Both the position numbers and the translations under genes were made by a program. Below the pieces are notes generated by a model. The model had not been told where the DNA came from and searched no databases. It saw only the letters and a list, made by a program, of their open reading frames with translations. From Clostridia bacterium (GTDB lineage Bacteria > Bacillota_A > Clostridia > Christensenellales > Aristaeellaceae), in contig JAFUPO010000341.1 of assembly GCA_017481185.1 (NCBI GenBank), forward strand, positions 1 to 14,782: a stretch of DNA of 14,782 bases, written 5' to 3'. Each line of letters starts with the position of its first letter. Position 1 is the stretch's first letter. Shown here piece after piece: positions 1 through 6,037 of the stretch.

Positions 1-229
1 CGGTGCCCTGGGCATGGTCGCCAGCGTCAGCCAGGATCACGTACTCATACTTTTCCTGGAGCTGAGCCTTCACATTGGCGATAACGTCATAGCCGATATT
101 GCCATCAATGTAGGTATGCACGTCGTTGGTGTAGAGGATCACGATGTCCTTAGACAGCTCAGCCTCGGCAAAGGCAACGCCGGACAGCATGAGAGCCAGG
201 GTCATGATCACAGCAAGAAACTTGCGCAT
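1..229 (-). CDS. 5'-nucleotidase / UDP-sugar hydrolase-type metallophosphoesterase, secreted (N-terminal part only)
   Basis: The gene runs off the left edge; the first 76 residues are visible. It starts at the ATG at 229-227, preceded on the minus strand by GAAAGGAGGG, an excellent ribosome binding site. Residues 1-22 form a classic signal peptide (MRKFLAV, a hydrophobic core, then VAFAEA), so the product is exported. The mature start carries the metallophosphoesterase signature: ILYTNDVHTY (Asp36 and His38, metal ligands in this family), followed by ILADAGDHAQGT (Asp68 and Asp71), equivalent to the usual DxGDxxQG block. Members of this family dephosphorylate extracellular nucleotides or cyclic nucleotides and often end in a cell-wall anchor, which cannot be checked here. 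Having His72 where many homologues have another residue does not touch the metal ligands. Family confidence is high; exact substrate is unknown. Confidence 0.85.
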   Translation of the reverse strand, partial: MRKFLAVIMTLALMLSGVAFAEAELSKDIVILYTNDVHTYIDGNIGYDVIANVKAQLQEKYEYVILADAGDHAQGT

Positions 230-262
230 GGGAAAACCCTCCTTTCAAAATTACCATCTCAT

Positions 263-291
263 ATTATACATGACTTGGGCGAAAAAGGGAA
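263..291 (-). promoter_or_regulatory. Probable sigma-70 promoter of the 5'-nucleotidase gene
   Basis: On the minus strand a perfect TATAAT (plus positions 263-268) lies 17 bp downstream of TTCCCT (286-291, a weak -35). It sits about 34 bp before the start codon at 229 and ahead of the GAAAGGAGGG ribosome binding site. The -10 is strong and the -35 poor, so the call rests mainly on the -10 box and its position in the intergenic gap. Confidence 0.5.
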
Positions 292-329
292 TGGATTTTG
301 GAAGGAGATTTAAATAAAAATGGAATTGT

Positions 330-677
330 TCAGGATTTTTTTAGAAATACGATAGCAGGCAGGCTCAGGCCTGCCCAAAGCAGGCTATAATGCAGGCAGA
401 TATGCCCCTTCCAGTTCAGAGGCATTTTTCTGTAATCCCATACCTGGTAGCGTTGGTTGAAAAGCTGACCGATCACCCACTCAATCCCGGTGATGGTCAG
501 GGCACCCCAAGCACATTTGAAAGACAGAGGGAACCGGTGTTGAGCAATTTTGTCCAGGGCCGTCACTGCCAGGCCTCCTGCCAGGGCCATGGAGGGGTGG
601 GTTCGCCTTCGCCACAAAAGCTCCAGGGCTGGGTAACCCAAGGCGCCCAGAATGAACAATCGGGTATTTCGGTTCAT
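330..677 (-). CDS. Small four-helix membrane protein, putative ABC-transporter type IV family (PF06541/CmpB-like)
   Basis: The product is 115 residues. The frame is open further upstream, but the ATG at 677 is preferred: it is preceded by AAAAGAGGTGAGGCT, a good ribosome binding site, and the extension would run through the promoter of the divergent gene. Four hydrophobic stretches are visible (about 6-22, 28-45, 54-73 and 92-112), with positively charged loops such as RRR at 23-25. The segment W80-D81-Y82 followed by MPLNWKGHICLHYS (85-98) matches the WDYS.xPxNxxGxIC pattern of the family annotated as putative ABC transporter permease (PF06541). Despite that name no partner ATPase is nearby, and the biochemical role of the family is not established. 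It lies upstream of the 5'-nucleotidase gene on the same strand, 100 bp apart, and diverges from the deacylase gene. Confidence 0.7.
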   Translation of the reverse strand: MNRNTRLFILGALGYPALELLWRRRTHPSMALAGGLAVTALDKIAQHRFPLSFKCAWGALTITGIEWVIGQLFNQRYQVWDYRKMPLNWKGHICLHYSLLWAGLSLPAIVFLKKS

Positions 678-732
678 AGCCTCACCTCTTTTGAAGCTTA
701 GCATGAACAAGCGTTGAACGTTTATACATCGC

Positions 733-761
733 TGGACAGGAAGGGGAAGGAGCGGTAGAAT
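733..761 (+). promoter_or_regulatory. Sigma-70 promoter of the YbaK/PrdX-type gene
   Basis: TGGACA (733-738) and TAGAAT (756-761) each match the consensus hexamers at five of six positions and are separated by exactly 17 bp. The expected transcription start is near 768, which is the first base of the AAAGGAGG ribosome binding site, so the leader would be very short, about 17 nt. Confidence 0.6.
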
Positions 762-784
762 AGCTCCAAAGGAGGCGCGCATCA

Positions 785-1288
785 ATGGATAACAGTTCGC
801 TGGTTTATGAAGCTTTAGCCCGCTGGCAAATCGCTTACGAGCGCCATGATCATGGGCACGCCCACACCATTGGAGATTGCCTTGTAATGCCGTTTATTAC
901 CGATGAAGTGGTGATCTGCAAAAATATTTTTCTTTGCAACCGTCAGCAGACGCATTTTTATCTGCTTCTTATCAGCCCGCTAAAGTCCTTTCGCACATCG
1001 CAGGTGAGCAGAGCGCTGGGGGTGTCGCGGCTGAGCTTTGCGCCCAACGAAATGCTCGCGCCTCTTCTGGGCCTTGAAGCTGGCGCTGTTAGCCCTTTGG
1101 GGTTATTGCTGGACGAGGATCACAGGATTTCTTTGGTGTGCGATGAGGCGCTGAAAAAAGCCCCCCGCATCGCCTTTCATCCGCTGGTCAACACCAGCAC
1201 GGTGATCTTCGATGGGGGGACATTCTGGAACCAGCTGCTGCCCAAGATGGGCGTCAAGCCGATTTTTGTAACCTGTGAGGGGCCTTGA
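785..1288 (+). CDS. YbaK/PrdX-type aminoacyl-tRNA deacylase (prolyl-tRNA editing domain, free-standing)
   Basis: A 167-residue single-domain protein of the YbaK/ProRS-editing family. The start is the ATG at 785, nine bases after AAAGGAGG. Residues 1-30 (VYEALARWQIAYERHDH...) form the usual first strand and helix. ICKNIFLCNR at 44-53 contains the conserved lysine (Lys46) that in ProXp-ala enzymes is needed for deacylation. GAVSPLGLLLD at 100-110 is the GxxxP substrate loop followed by the typical PxGLL sequence, and FHPLVNTSTV at 131-140 is the conserved HPxxNxxT strand. Enzymes of this type hydrolyse Ala-tRNA(Pro), protecting the cytosol from proline-to-alanine misincorporation. The length and absence of a synthetase fusion agree with the stand-alone PrdX group. 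The substrate assignment is by family and was not tested. It is convergent with the SH3 gene, with no bases between the two stop codons. Confidence 0.85.
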   Translation: MDNSSLVYEALARWQIAYERHDHGHAHTIGDCLVMPFITDEVVICKNIFLCNRQQTHFYLLLISPLKSFRTSQVSRALGVSRLSFAPNEMLAPLLGLEAGAVSPLGLLLDEDHRISLVCDEALKKAPRIAFHPLVNTSTVIFDGGTFWNQLLPKMGVKPIFVTCEGP

Positions 1289-2404
1289 TTATTTCAGAAA
1301 GTAAGAAACCATATAGCCGGTGATGCCGTTGTAGCGCACCTTGCACCAGTCAACGCCAGGGATAAGCACCTCAACGGCCCGCCCATGGGGTACACGGGTA
1401 AGCACGGCGGCGTTCATGGTAGACCATCTGCGAAGATTTACAAAGGAGCTTTGGGGATGGCTGGTGGTGCGAGTGGGCCTGCTGGGGAGGTTGTAAAGCG
1501 TTAGGTACTGGGTCATCATATAGCCGGTATCGCCGGTCTTATCTACAACAACCTGGCACCATTCGCTGCCCTGGCTGAGAATGGTTACCCGGGTTCCGTT
1601 GCGGAAACTGCCAAGAACAAGAGAGGTCGTGTCTGGCTCCTGGCGCAGATTCAGCACCTGGGTGGAGCGAGGGTTGGTGACAACGCCGTAAGGCACACCA
1701 TTGGCCGTTGAGCCGGTGGAGCTGCTGGGAGAGGAGGCGCGATGAATGCCCTCCTTAAGAAACTCACTGCTCATAAAGCCGATTTGGCCATCTACGCAGA
1801 CCTTCCACCACGCATCGCCCTGGGTCAGCACCATAAAGTATTGGCCGCCTCGATACTGGCGAATGATGCCGTAACCTTTGCCCGGGCCCTTTCGCAGATT
1901 TAAAGCGGTGTTGTTAGGGGTTTGGATGGTAGCAACGGTGTCTGCGTAAACAGAATAGCTGCGGGTAATATATTCCTGGCGGAAGTAGCCGTTTAACCCA
2001 TCTACGGTTACATTATACCAGCCGCCGCTATAGGAGTGGATGCGAAAAGGCACGCCGTTATAGTAGATGCCCAGCACTTCGGCGGAATAGCTGGGTTCCG
2101 CTCGAAGATTCAGATAAGAGGTGGCTTTAGGATTGGAAACGACGCCCACATTCACTGACTGAGCGGGCCCCTTATCCAGATAGTTCTTGCTCATGTAGCC
2201 GGTTTTACCGTCAGGGCAACGCACTTGATACCAGTTATTTTTTTCTCCGATAACCTCAACCCAGGTGCCCTGTTCATAGGCCCCCAACCTCGTGGAAGAC
2301 GAGGTGGCCTGGGAACGAAGATTCAGCTGCTTGGTTCGGTGAACCACCGCAAAATCCTGCGCATCAGCCAAAGCCATGGCAAAGGGAACCAAGCAGGCCA
2401 GCAT
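1289..2404 (-). CDS. Secreted protein of five bacterial SH3 (SH3b) repeats, N-terminus probably frameshifted
   Basis: The open frame from the ATG at 2404 encodes 371 residues made almost entirely of five SH3b repeats of about 60 residues. Each repeat shows the LNLR (or VNLR) motif near its start and a G-Y/F-M/F closing motif (TGYMSKNYL, NGYFRQEYI, IGFMSSEFL, TGYMMTQYL, TGYMVSYFL). No catalytic domain follows: the protein stops two residues after the last repeat. SH3b repeats usually bind cell-wall peptides, so a wall-associated extracellular role is inferred. The start is a problem. The visible N-terminus (MLACLVPFAMALADAQ) lacks the charged n-region of a signal peptide and has no ribosome binding site. 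The missing piece lies just upstream: GGAGGAGAG and ATG at 2460, but in another frame. Either the gene carries a one-base frameshift or a rare start (CTG or ATT) is used. Confidence 0.85.
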   Translation of the reverse strand: MLACLVPFAMALADAQDFAVVHRTKQLNLRSQATSSSTRLGAYEQGTWVEVIGEKNNWYQVRCPDGKTGYMSKNYLDKGPAQSVNVGVVSNPKATSYLNLRAEPSYSAEVLGIYYNGVPFRIHSYSGGWYNVTVDGLNGYFRQEYITRSYSVYADTVATIQTPNNTALNLRKGPGKGYGIIRQYRGGQYFMVLTQGDAWWKVCVDGQIGFMSSEFLKEGIHRASSPSSSTGSTANGVPYGVVTNPRSTQVLNLRQEPDTTSLVLGSFRNGTRVTILSQGSEWCQVVVDKTGDTGYMMTQYLTLYNLPSRPTRTTSHPQSSFVNLRRWSTMNAAVLTRVPHGRAVEVLIPGVDWCKVRYNGITGYMVSYFLK

Positions 2405-2457
2405 GACCAGCAGAGCGGCACATCTTTTGTAAAAATGCAGACCAATACGTGCCGTTT

Positions 2458-2476
2458 CATCGTTCTTCTCTCCTCC
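2458..2476 (-). promoter_or_regulatory. Out-of-frame ribosome binding site and ATG for the SH3-repeat gene
   Basis: On the minus strand GGAGGAGAG (plus positions 2468-2476) is followed seven bases later by ATG (2460-2458), the best initiation signal in the 140-bp gap after tlyA. It opens with MKRHVLVCIF, a charged start as expected of a signal peptide. Its frame is offset from the SH3 frame: 56 bases separate the two ATGs, so it would end at a TGA inside the SH3 coding region. Adding one base in the T5 or A4 run between them (minus-strand reading, plus 2425-2435) would join the two into one normal signal peptide. Confidence 0.6.
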
Positions 2477-2544
2477 GTTGACCCGCTTAAGGGGGGGTCT
2501 TACCTATGAGACGAACCTGAAAGGCGGATTCTTCCCAAGACTGG

Positions 2545-3363
2545 TTATTTTTTGTAGGCCTCCAGAACCAGCGCCCGATCGATAGCCGCCTGACATTCAT
2601 TTTGAAGGTTGGGCGGCGTTTGGTTACAGCCCAGAGCAACATGGAGAAAAAATTCGCGGGTGCCATTATTGCCGGTAACGGGGCTATGCGTCACCTTCAA
2701 TACGGTCGCCCCCTCCAAGGAATTCAAGTCATCAATCAGCGCCAGCAGCGTAGGCAGATAGGCATCGTCAGCCAGCTGGCCGGTGCGCCGTGCCTGAGGA
2801 TCGTCTACCTCAAAAAGCGGTTTGACCAGGCACATGAGTTCCCCATGGGGATCCATCACTCGCATAAAAGCGGGAACCCCCTTGCGCAGAGAAAGATAGC
2901 TTAGATCCACGCTGGCCAAGGTGGGCTTGGGGTCTAATTTGAGCAGCTTTTCGTCGCTGATGTTGGTTTTTTCCAAATTGACCACATGAGGATTTTGGCG
3001 CAGCGCGCCATTAAGCTGGCCATAGCCCACATCCACCGCATAGACACGCTCAGCGCCATTTTTTACCAAGCAATGGGTAAAGCCGCCGGTAGAGGCGCCA
3101 GCATCGATACAGACCCGGCCTTCCACCTGGATGCCAAAGTCTCGAATTGCTCCCTCCAGTTTGAGCCCGCCCTTGGAAAAGTAGGGAGACTCCAAGCCCT
3201 TAACGGTGATAGGCGCATCCAGCGAAACGCTTTGGGACAGCGTAGAAGCCTTTAGCGTTCCAACCAGCACCTGACCGCCCATGACCCAGGGAAGCGCCTC
3301 CTCCTTTGATGCAAAATAGCCTTCCTTCAAAAGCCGCTGCACAAGCGGCGCTTTTTTGGCCAT
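2545..3363 (-). CDS. tlyA: TlyA family rRNA (cytidine-2'-O)-methyltransferase / hemolysin family protein
   Basis: A 272-residue protein of the usual TlyA length. Residues 1-58 are an S4 RNA-binding domain (LLKEGYFASKEEAL, then GQVLVG). Residues 60-245 are an FtsJ/RrmJ-type Rossmann methyltransferase: the SAM loop is DAGASTGGFTHCL (87-99), with YAVDVGYGQL (108-117) as the second motif. The catalytic tetrad known from mycobacterial TlyA (K69-D154-K182-E238) is intact here as Lys64 (YFSKGG), Asp153 (SVDLSYLS), Lys181 (LVKPLFE) and Glu237 (TREFF). Family enzymes 2'-O-methylate cytidines in 16S and/or 23S rRNA and affect capreomycin sensitivity; the hemolysin name is historical. The ATG at 3363 has TTGGAGG eight bases upstream. 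In many Firmicutes tlyA sits between dxs and nadK/argR; here it is followed by the SH3 gene instead, so the usual cluster is broken up. Confidence 0.93.
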   Translation of the reverse strand: MAKKAPLVQRLLKEGYFASKEEALPWVMGGQVLVGTLKASTLSQSVSLDAPITVKGLESPYFSKGGLKLEGAIRDFGIQVEGRVCIDAGASTGGFTHCLVKNGAERVYAVDVGYGQLNGALRQNPHVVNLEKTNISDEKLLKLDPKPTLASVDLSYLSLRKGVPAFMRVMDPHGELMCLVKPLFEVDDPQARRTGQLADDAYLPTLLALIDDLNSLEGATVLKVTHSPVTGNNGTREFFLHVALGCNQTPPNLQNECQAAIDRALVLEAYKK

Positions 3364-3397
3364 TTCAATGCCTCCAAGTCCTATTGTGATTAATGGG

Positions 3398-3426
3398 AGT
3401 ATATCACAAAAAACTGCGAAAGAGAA
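3398..3426 (-). promoter_or_regulatory. Probable promoter of tlyA, extended -10 type
   Basis: On the minus strand TGATATACT (an extended -10, with TATACT at plus 3398-3403) lies 17 bp from a weak -35, TTCTCT (3421-3426). It is about 34 bp upstream of the tlyA start. The same 11 bases, TGTGATATACT, form the -10 of the divergent rfbD promoter. Confidence 0.5.
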
Positions 3427-3437
3427 GGTTGCTTTAC

Positions 3438-3466
3438 TTTACCTTTGGGGGTGGGTGTGATATACT
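3438..3466 (+). promoter_or_regulatory. Promoter of the rfbD-glycosyltransferase-MATE operon
   Basis: TTTACC (3438-3443) and TATACT (3461-3466) are separated by 17 bp, and TGA directly before TATACT gives an extended -10. The expected start site is near 3473, leaving a leader of about 35 nt that contains GAGGAGG before the ATG at 3508. Confidence 0.6.
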
Positions 3467-3507
3467 TTATAGTGAGTTAATATGTATACACTTGAGGAGG
3501 AAAGACC

Positions 3508-4359
3508 ATGCGCGTTATGGTGACCGGCGTTAAAGGACAGCTGGGTCATGATGTGGTCAAACGCTTGGAGGCCCTGGGTATTGAGGCAAAGGGAACGGAT
3601 ATTCATGACCTCGATCTGACGGACCGGGAAGCGACCCTGGCGATGATAAAGCAGTACAAGCCGGATGCGGTGGTGCACTGCGCGGCGTATACGGCGGTGG
3701 ATCTGGCCGAGGAAGAGGCTGAAAAGTGCGCCAGAATCAATGTAGAAGGCGCTCGTAATGTAGCCCTGGGCTGCCGGGCTGTAAATGCAAAACTCGTTTA
3801 CATCAGCACAGATTATGTTTTTGACGGCCAGGGAGAGGAACCCTTTGGAGAGGATCAGGCCAAGGATCCTATCAATGTTTACGGGCTGACCAAATCTCAG
3901 GGGGAGGATGTCAGCCGGGAGCTTGTGGATAAGCTGTTTATTGTGCGCATTTCTTGGGTGTTTGGCCTTAATGGCAAAAACTTTGTAAAAACCATGCTTC
4001 GCCTGGGGGCTGAGCGGGAGAGAATCACCGTGGTATGCGATCAGATTGGTTCTCCCACCTACACAAAGGATTTGGCGGTGCTTTTGTGCCAGATGATCCA
4101 GACGGAGAAATACGGCGTTTATCACGCGACCAATGAAGGCTACTGCTCCTGGCAGGAGTTCGCCGCAGCCATCATGGAAAAGGCAGGGCTCAACTGCGAG
4201 GTTGCGCCCATCCTATCCAAGGACTATCCTGCGAAGGCCAAGCGCCCCTATAATTCAAGGCTTTGCAAGGATAAGCTGGATCGAGAAGGGTTTGATAGGC
4301 TGCCTGCCTGGCAGAACGCTCTGGACCGCTATCTGGCAGAGCTGCAAAATCAAGCCTGA
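3508..4359 (+). CDS. rfbD: dTDP-4-dehydrorhamnose reductase
   Basis: A 283-residue short-chain dehydrogenase/reductase of the RmlD/RfbD family, which reduces dTDP-4-dehydro-L-rhamnose to dTDP-L-rhamnose with NAD(P)H, the last step of activated rhamnose synthesis. The nucleotide-binding loop GVKGQLG is at 7-13. The acid-rich DLDLTD follows at 35, the characteristic STDYVFDG at 100-107, the catalytic YGLTK (Tyr125 and Lys129) in the middle, and family motifs RISWVFG (147-153), QIGSPTYT (179-186) and RPYNSRL (246-252) near the C-terminus. The ATG has GAGGAGGAAAG upstream. It heads a three-gene operon with a glycosyltransferase and a membrane transporter, which fits a role in a rhamnose-containing cell-surface polymer. 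The other genes of the pathway (rfbA, rfbB, rfbC) are not within this window. Confidence 0.93.
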   Translation: MRVMVTGVKGQLGHDVVKRLEALGIEAKGTDIHDLDLTDREATLAMIKQYKPDAVVHCAAYTAVDLAEEEAEKCARINVEGARNVALGCRAVNAKLVYISTDYVFDGQGEEPFGEDQAKDPINVYGLTKSQGEDVSRELVDKLFIVRISWVFGLNGKNFVKTMLRLGAERERITVVCDQIGSPTYTKDLAVLLCQMIQTEKYGVYHATNEGYCSWQEFAAAIMEKAGLNCEVAPILSKDYPAKAKRPYNSRLCKDKLDREGFDRLPAWQNALDRYLAELQNQA

Positions 4360-4376
4360 TGAAAGGGGAGGGCTAT

Positions 4377-6020
4377 ATGGCGGGCGGTCGATTAGACCAT
4401 ATACGGCGATATATTTTGAAAAACGGGCTGAAGCATACTGCCTACCAGGCCTGGCTGAAAACCAAGGATTATTATCTGAGAAGCTATGACCGTTGGTATC
4501 ATAGGCATAAGGCTGCCCCTGATGAATTGCAGGCCCAGCATTTGCGCGTTTTTAAGGCGCCGCCCCTTATTAGCGTGGTGGTTCCTGTTTTTAACACGCG
4601 GCCTGAGTATCTTAGTGAAATGGCCCTGAGCGTGGTGGAGCAGAGCTATCCTCATTGGGAATTATGCCTGTTAGACGGTGGCAGCGAAAAGCCTGCGACG
4701 CTTGCTGCGCTCAAGGAATTATCTCGTTTGGATAAACGGATTCGCGTGGAGCGGGCCAAGGAGAATTTAGGCATTGCTGGAAATACGAATCTGGCTATCG
4801 ATATGGCTCGGGGCGCGTATGTAGCGCTCCTGGATCATGATGATACTTTGACGCCTGACGCGCTGTACTGGGTAGCTGACGCAGTGGAAAAATCAGGTGC
4901 AGAGGTCATTTATTCTGACGAGGACAAGATGCAGCATGAGGGAAAATATCTCTTCACACCTCATCTGAAACCGGATTATTCCCCGGAGTTTTTAAAGAGC
5001 TGCAACTATTTTTGCCACCTGATGGTCATAAAAACCAGCTTGCTTAAGGAAATTGGCGGGCTGCGGATAGGATTTGACGGGTCGCAGGATCATGACCTGG
5101 CCCTTCGCGCATCCTGGCAGGCTGAAAAAATCTATCACATTCCGCGTGTATTGTATCACTGGCGGCAGGACGCCAATTCAATGTCGCATCGAAACCTGGA
5201 AAAGTGCGTTGACGCAGGCAGGCGGGCTGTGATCGATCAGTTAGCGCGGGAAGGCGTTAGCGGACACGTTGAGGTCATCCATGGACGCAACTGCGTTACG
5301 TATGACGTAATAGGCGCGCCGCAAGCAACGATTCTGCTTTGGCATGAAGGCTCTGCTGCGAAGCTGAATAAATGCCGGGATTTGATTCAAAAGAGTGCCG
5401 GATATGAGGGCTTTGAGATCGTCGTCGTCGAAGGGGACGATCGCTGCCGCGCGCTCAATGAGGCAGCCCAAAGGGCAGCGGGAGATTTTTTGGTATTCAT
5501 GGATAGCGGGGTGGAGGTGGAGCGGCCCGGCTGGCTGGCCAGGTGGATTGGCTATTGCCAGCGTGAAACGTGCTTGAGCGTTTGCCCCAAGCTGATTGAT
5601 CGGCGGCGCAGGTTGGCTTTTGCGGGATACGTTGTGGGCGTGAACCCTGGCGTTGTGGTTCCGCAAAGAGGCTATCCGGCTGATAGCTGGGGATACTTTG
5701 GCGTCAAGGAGCTGACGCATAACGTGGCCAGCTCCAGCTGGGCTTTGATGATCGTTAAACGAGAAGATTTTTTGGCTCTGGATGGCTTTGATGAATCATT
5801 GCCAGCTTTGGCTGATGTAGATTGGTGCTTGCGCGCGTCAAAGAAATTAGGCGGCTGGCATATTTATGATCCGTATTTTAAGGCCAAAACGTCAGGCGGC
5901 GGCCTTTGGACGAAGCGGGATGCTGCCTGGGAACCCTTCAACAACAAATGGCCGGAGCTGCAAGATCCATACTACAACCCTCAGTGGAGCCGTGAAAATG
6001 GCAATTTTACCTTGTTGTGA
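4377..6020 (+). CDS. Glycosyltransferase with two GT-A (family 2-like) domains
   Basis: A 547-residue cytosolic glycosyltransferase probably adding sugars to a surface polysaccharide. An in-frame ATG at 4359 overlaps the rfbD stop, but the ATG at 4377 is preferred because AAAGGGGAGG lies just before it and nothing similar precedes 4359. After a basic N-terminal region (1-60), domain 1 (about 63-262) is a complete GT2 fold: ISVVVPVFNT (65-74), LLDHDDTL (151-158, with the metal-binding DxD-type acids), SDEDK (180-184) and DHDLALRA (238-245). Domain 2 (about 314-505) resembles a second GT2 domain, but the DxD position reads FMDSGVEV (374-381); it keeps a late ADVDWCLRA (479-487). The C-terminus (NPQWSRENGNFTLL) resembles the ending of tandem GT2 enzymes of O-antigen and rhamnan clusters. 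Donor and acceptor cannot be read from the sequence; a rhamnosyl donor is suggested by rfbD. Confidence 0.85.
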   Translation: MAGGRLDHIRRYILKNGLKHTAYQAWLKTKDYYLRSYDRWYHRHKAAPDELQAQHLRVFKAPPLISVVVPVFNTRPEYLSEMALSVVEQSYPHWELCLLDGGSEKPATLAALKELSRLDKRIRVERAKENLGIAGNTNLAIDMARGAYVALLDHDDTLTPDALYWVADAVEKSGAEVIYSDEDKMQHEGKYLFTPHLKPDYSPEFLKSCNYFCHLMVIKTSLLKEIGGLRIGFDGSQDHDLALRASWQAEKIYHIPRVLYHWRQDANSMSHRNLEKCVDAGRRAVIDQLAREGVSGHVEVIHGRNCVTYDVIGAPQATILLWHEGSAAKLNKCRDLIQKSAGYEGFEIVVVEGDDRCRALNEAAQRAAGDFLVFMDSGVEVERPGWLARWIGYCQRETCLSVCPKLIDRRRRLAFAGYVVGVNPGVVVPQRGYPADSWGYFGVKELTHNVASSSWALMIVKREDFLALDGFDESLPALADVDWCLRASKKLGGWHIYDPYFKAKTSGGGLWTKRDAAWEPFNNKWPELQDPYYNPQWSRENGNFTLL

Positions 6021-6037
6021 TAGTGAAAGGCTATACC

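Larger units (their letters stand above)
3384..3466. repeat. Inverted and direct TGTGAT elements in the tlyA/rfbD divergent promoter region
   Basis: A perfect 11-bp inverted repeat is formed by AGTATATCACA (3398-3408) and TGTGATATACT (3456-3466), 47 bp apart. A further TTGTGAT at 3384-3390 pairs with ATCACAA at 3403-3409 (7-bp arms, 26 bp in all) and overlaps the tlyA -10. There are thus three TGTGAT units in about 80 bp, two of which are parts of -10 elements. This may be a coincidence of two extended -10 boxes or a shared operator. Confidence 0.5.

Noticed and set aside
678..785. N-terminal extension of the four-helix membrane protein to 785
   Set aside because: It would cross the near-consensus promoter of the divergent gene; ATG at 677 has a good ribosome binding site.
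2480..2499. Hairpin-like GACCCGCTTAAGGGGGGGTC as a tlyA terminator
   Set aside because: Only five base pairs around a 10-base loop, and no T run follows on the minus strand.
3384..3409. CRP-type site (TGTGA...TCACA) upstream of tlyA
   Set aside because: The spacing between half-sites is 14 bases rather than 6, and CRP-type regulation of this kind is not expected here; kept only as an inverted repeat.
3439..4125. 228-codon open frame on the minus strand
   Set aside because: It is antisense to rfbD, which has full family motifs, a promoter and a ribosome binding site.
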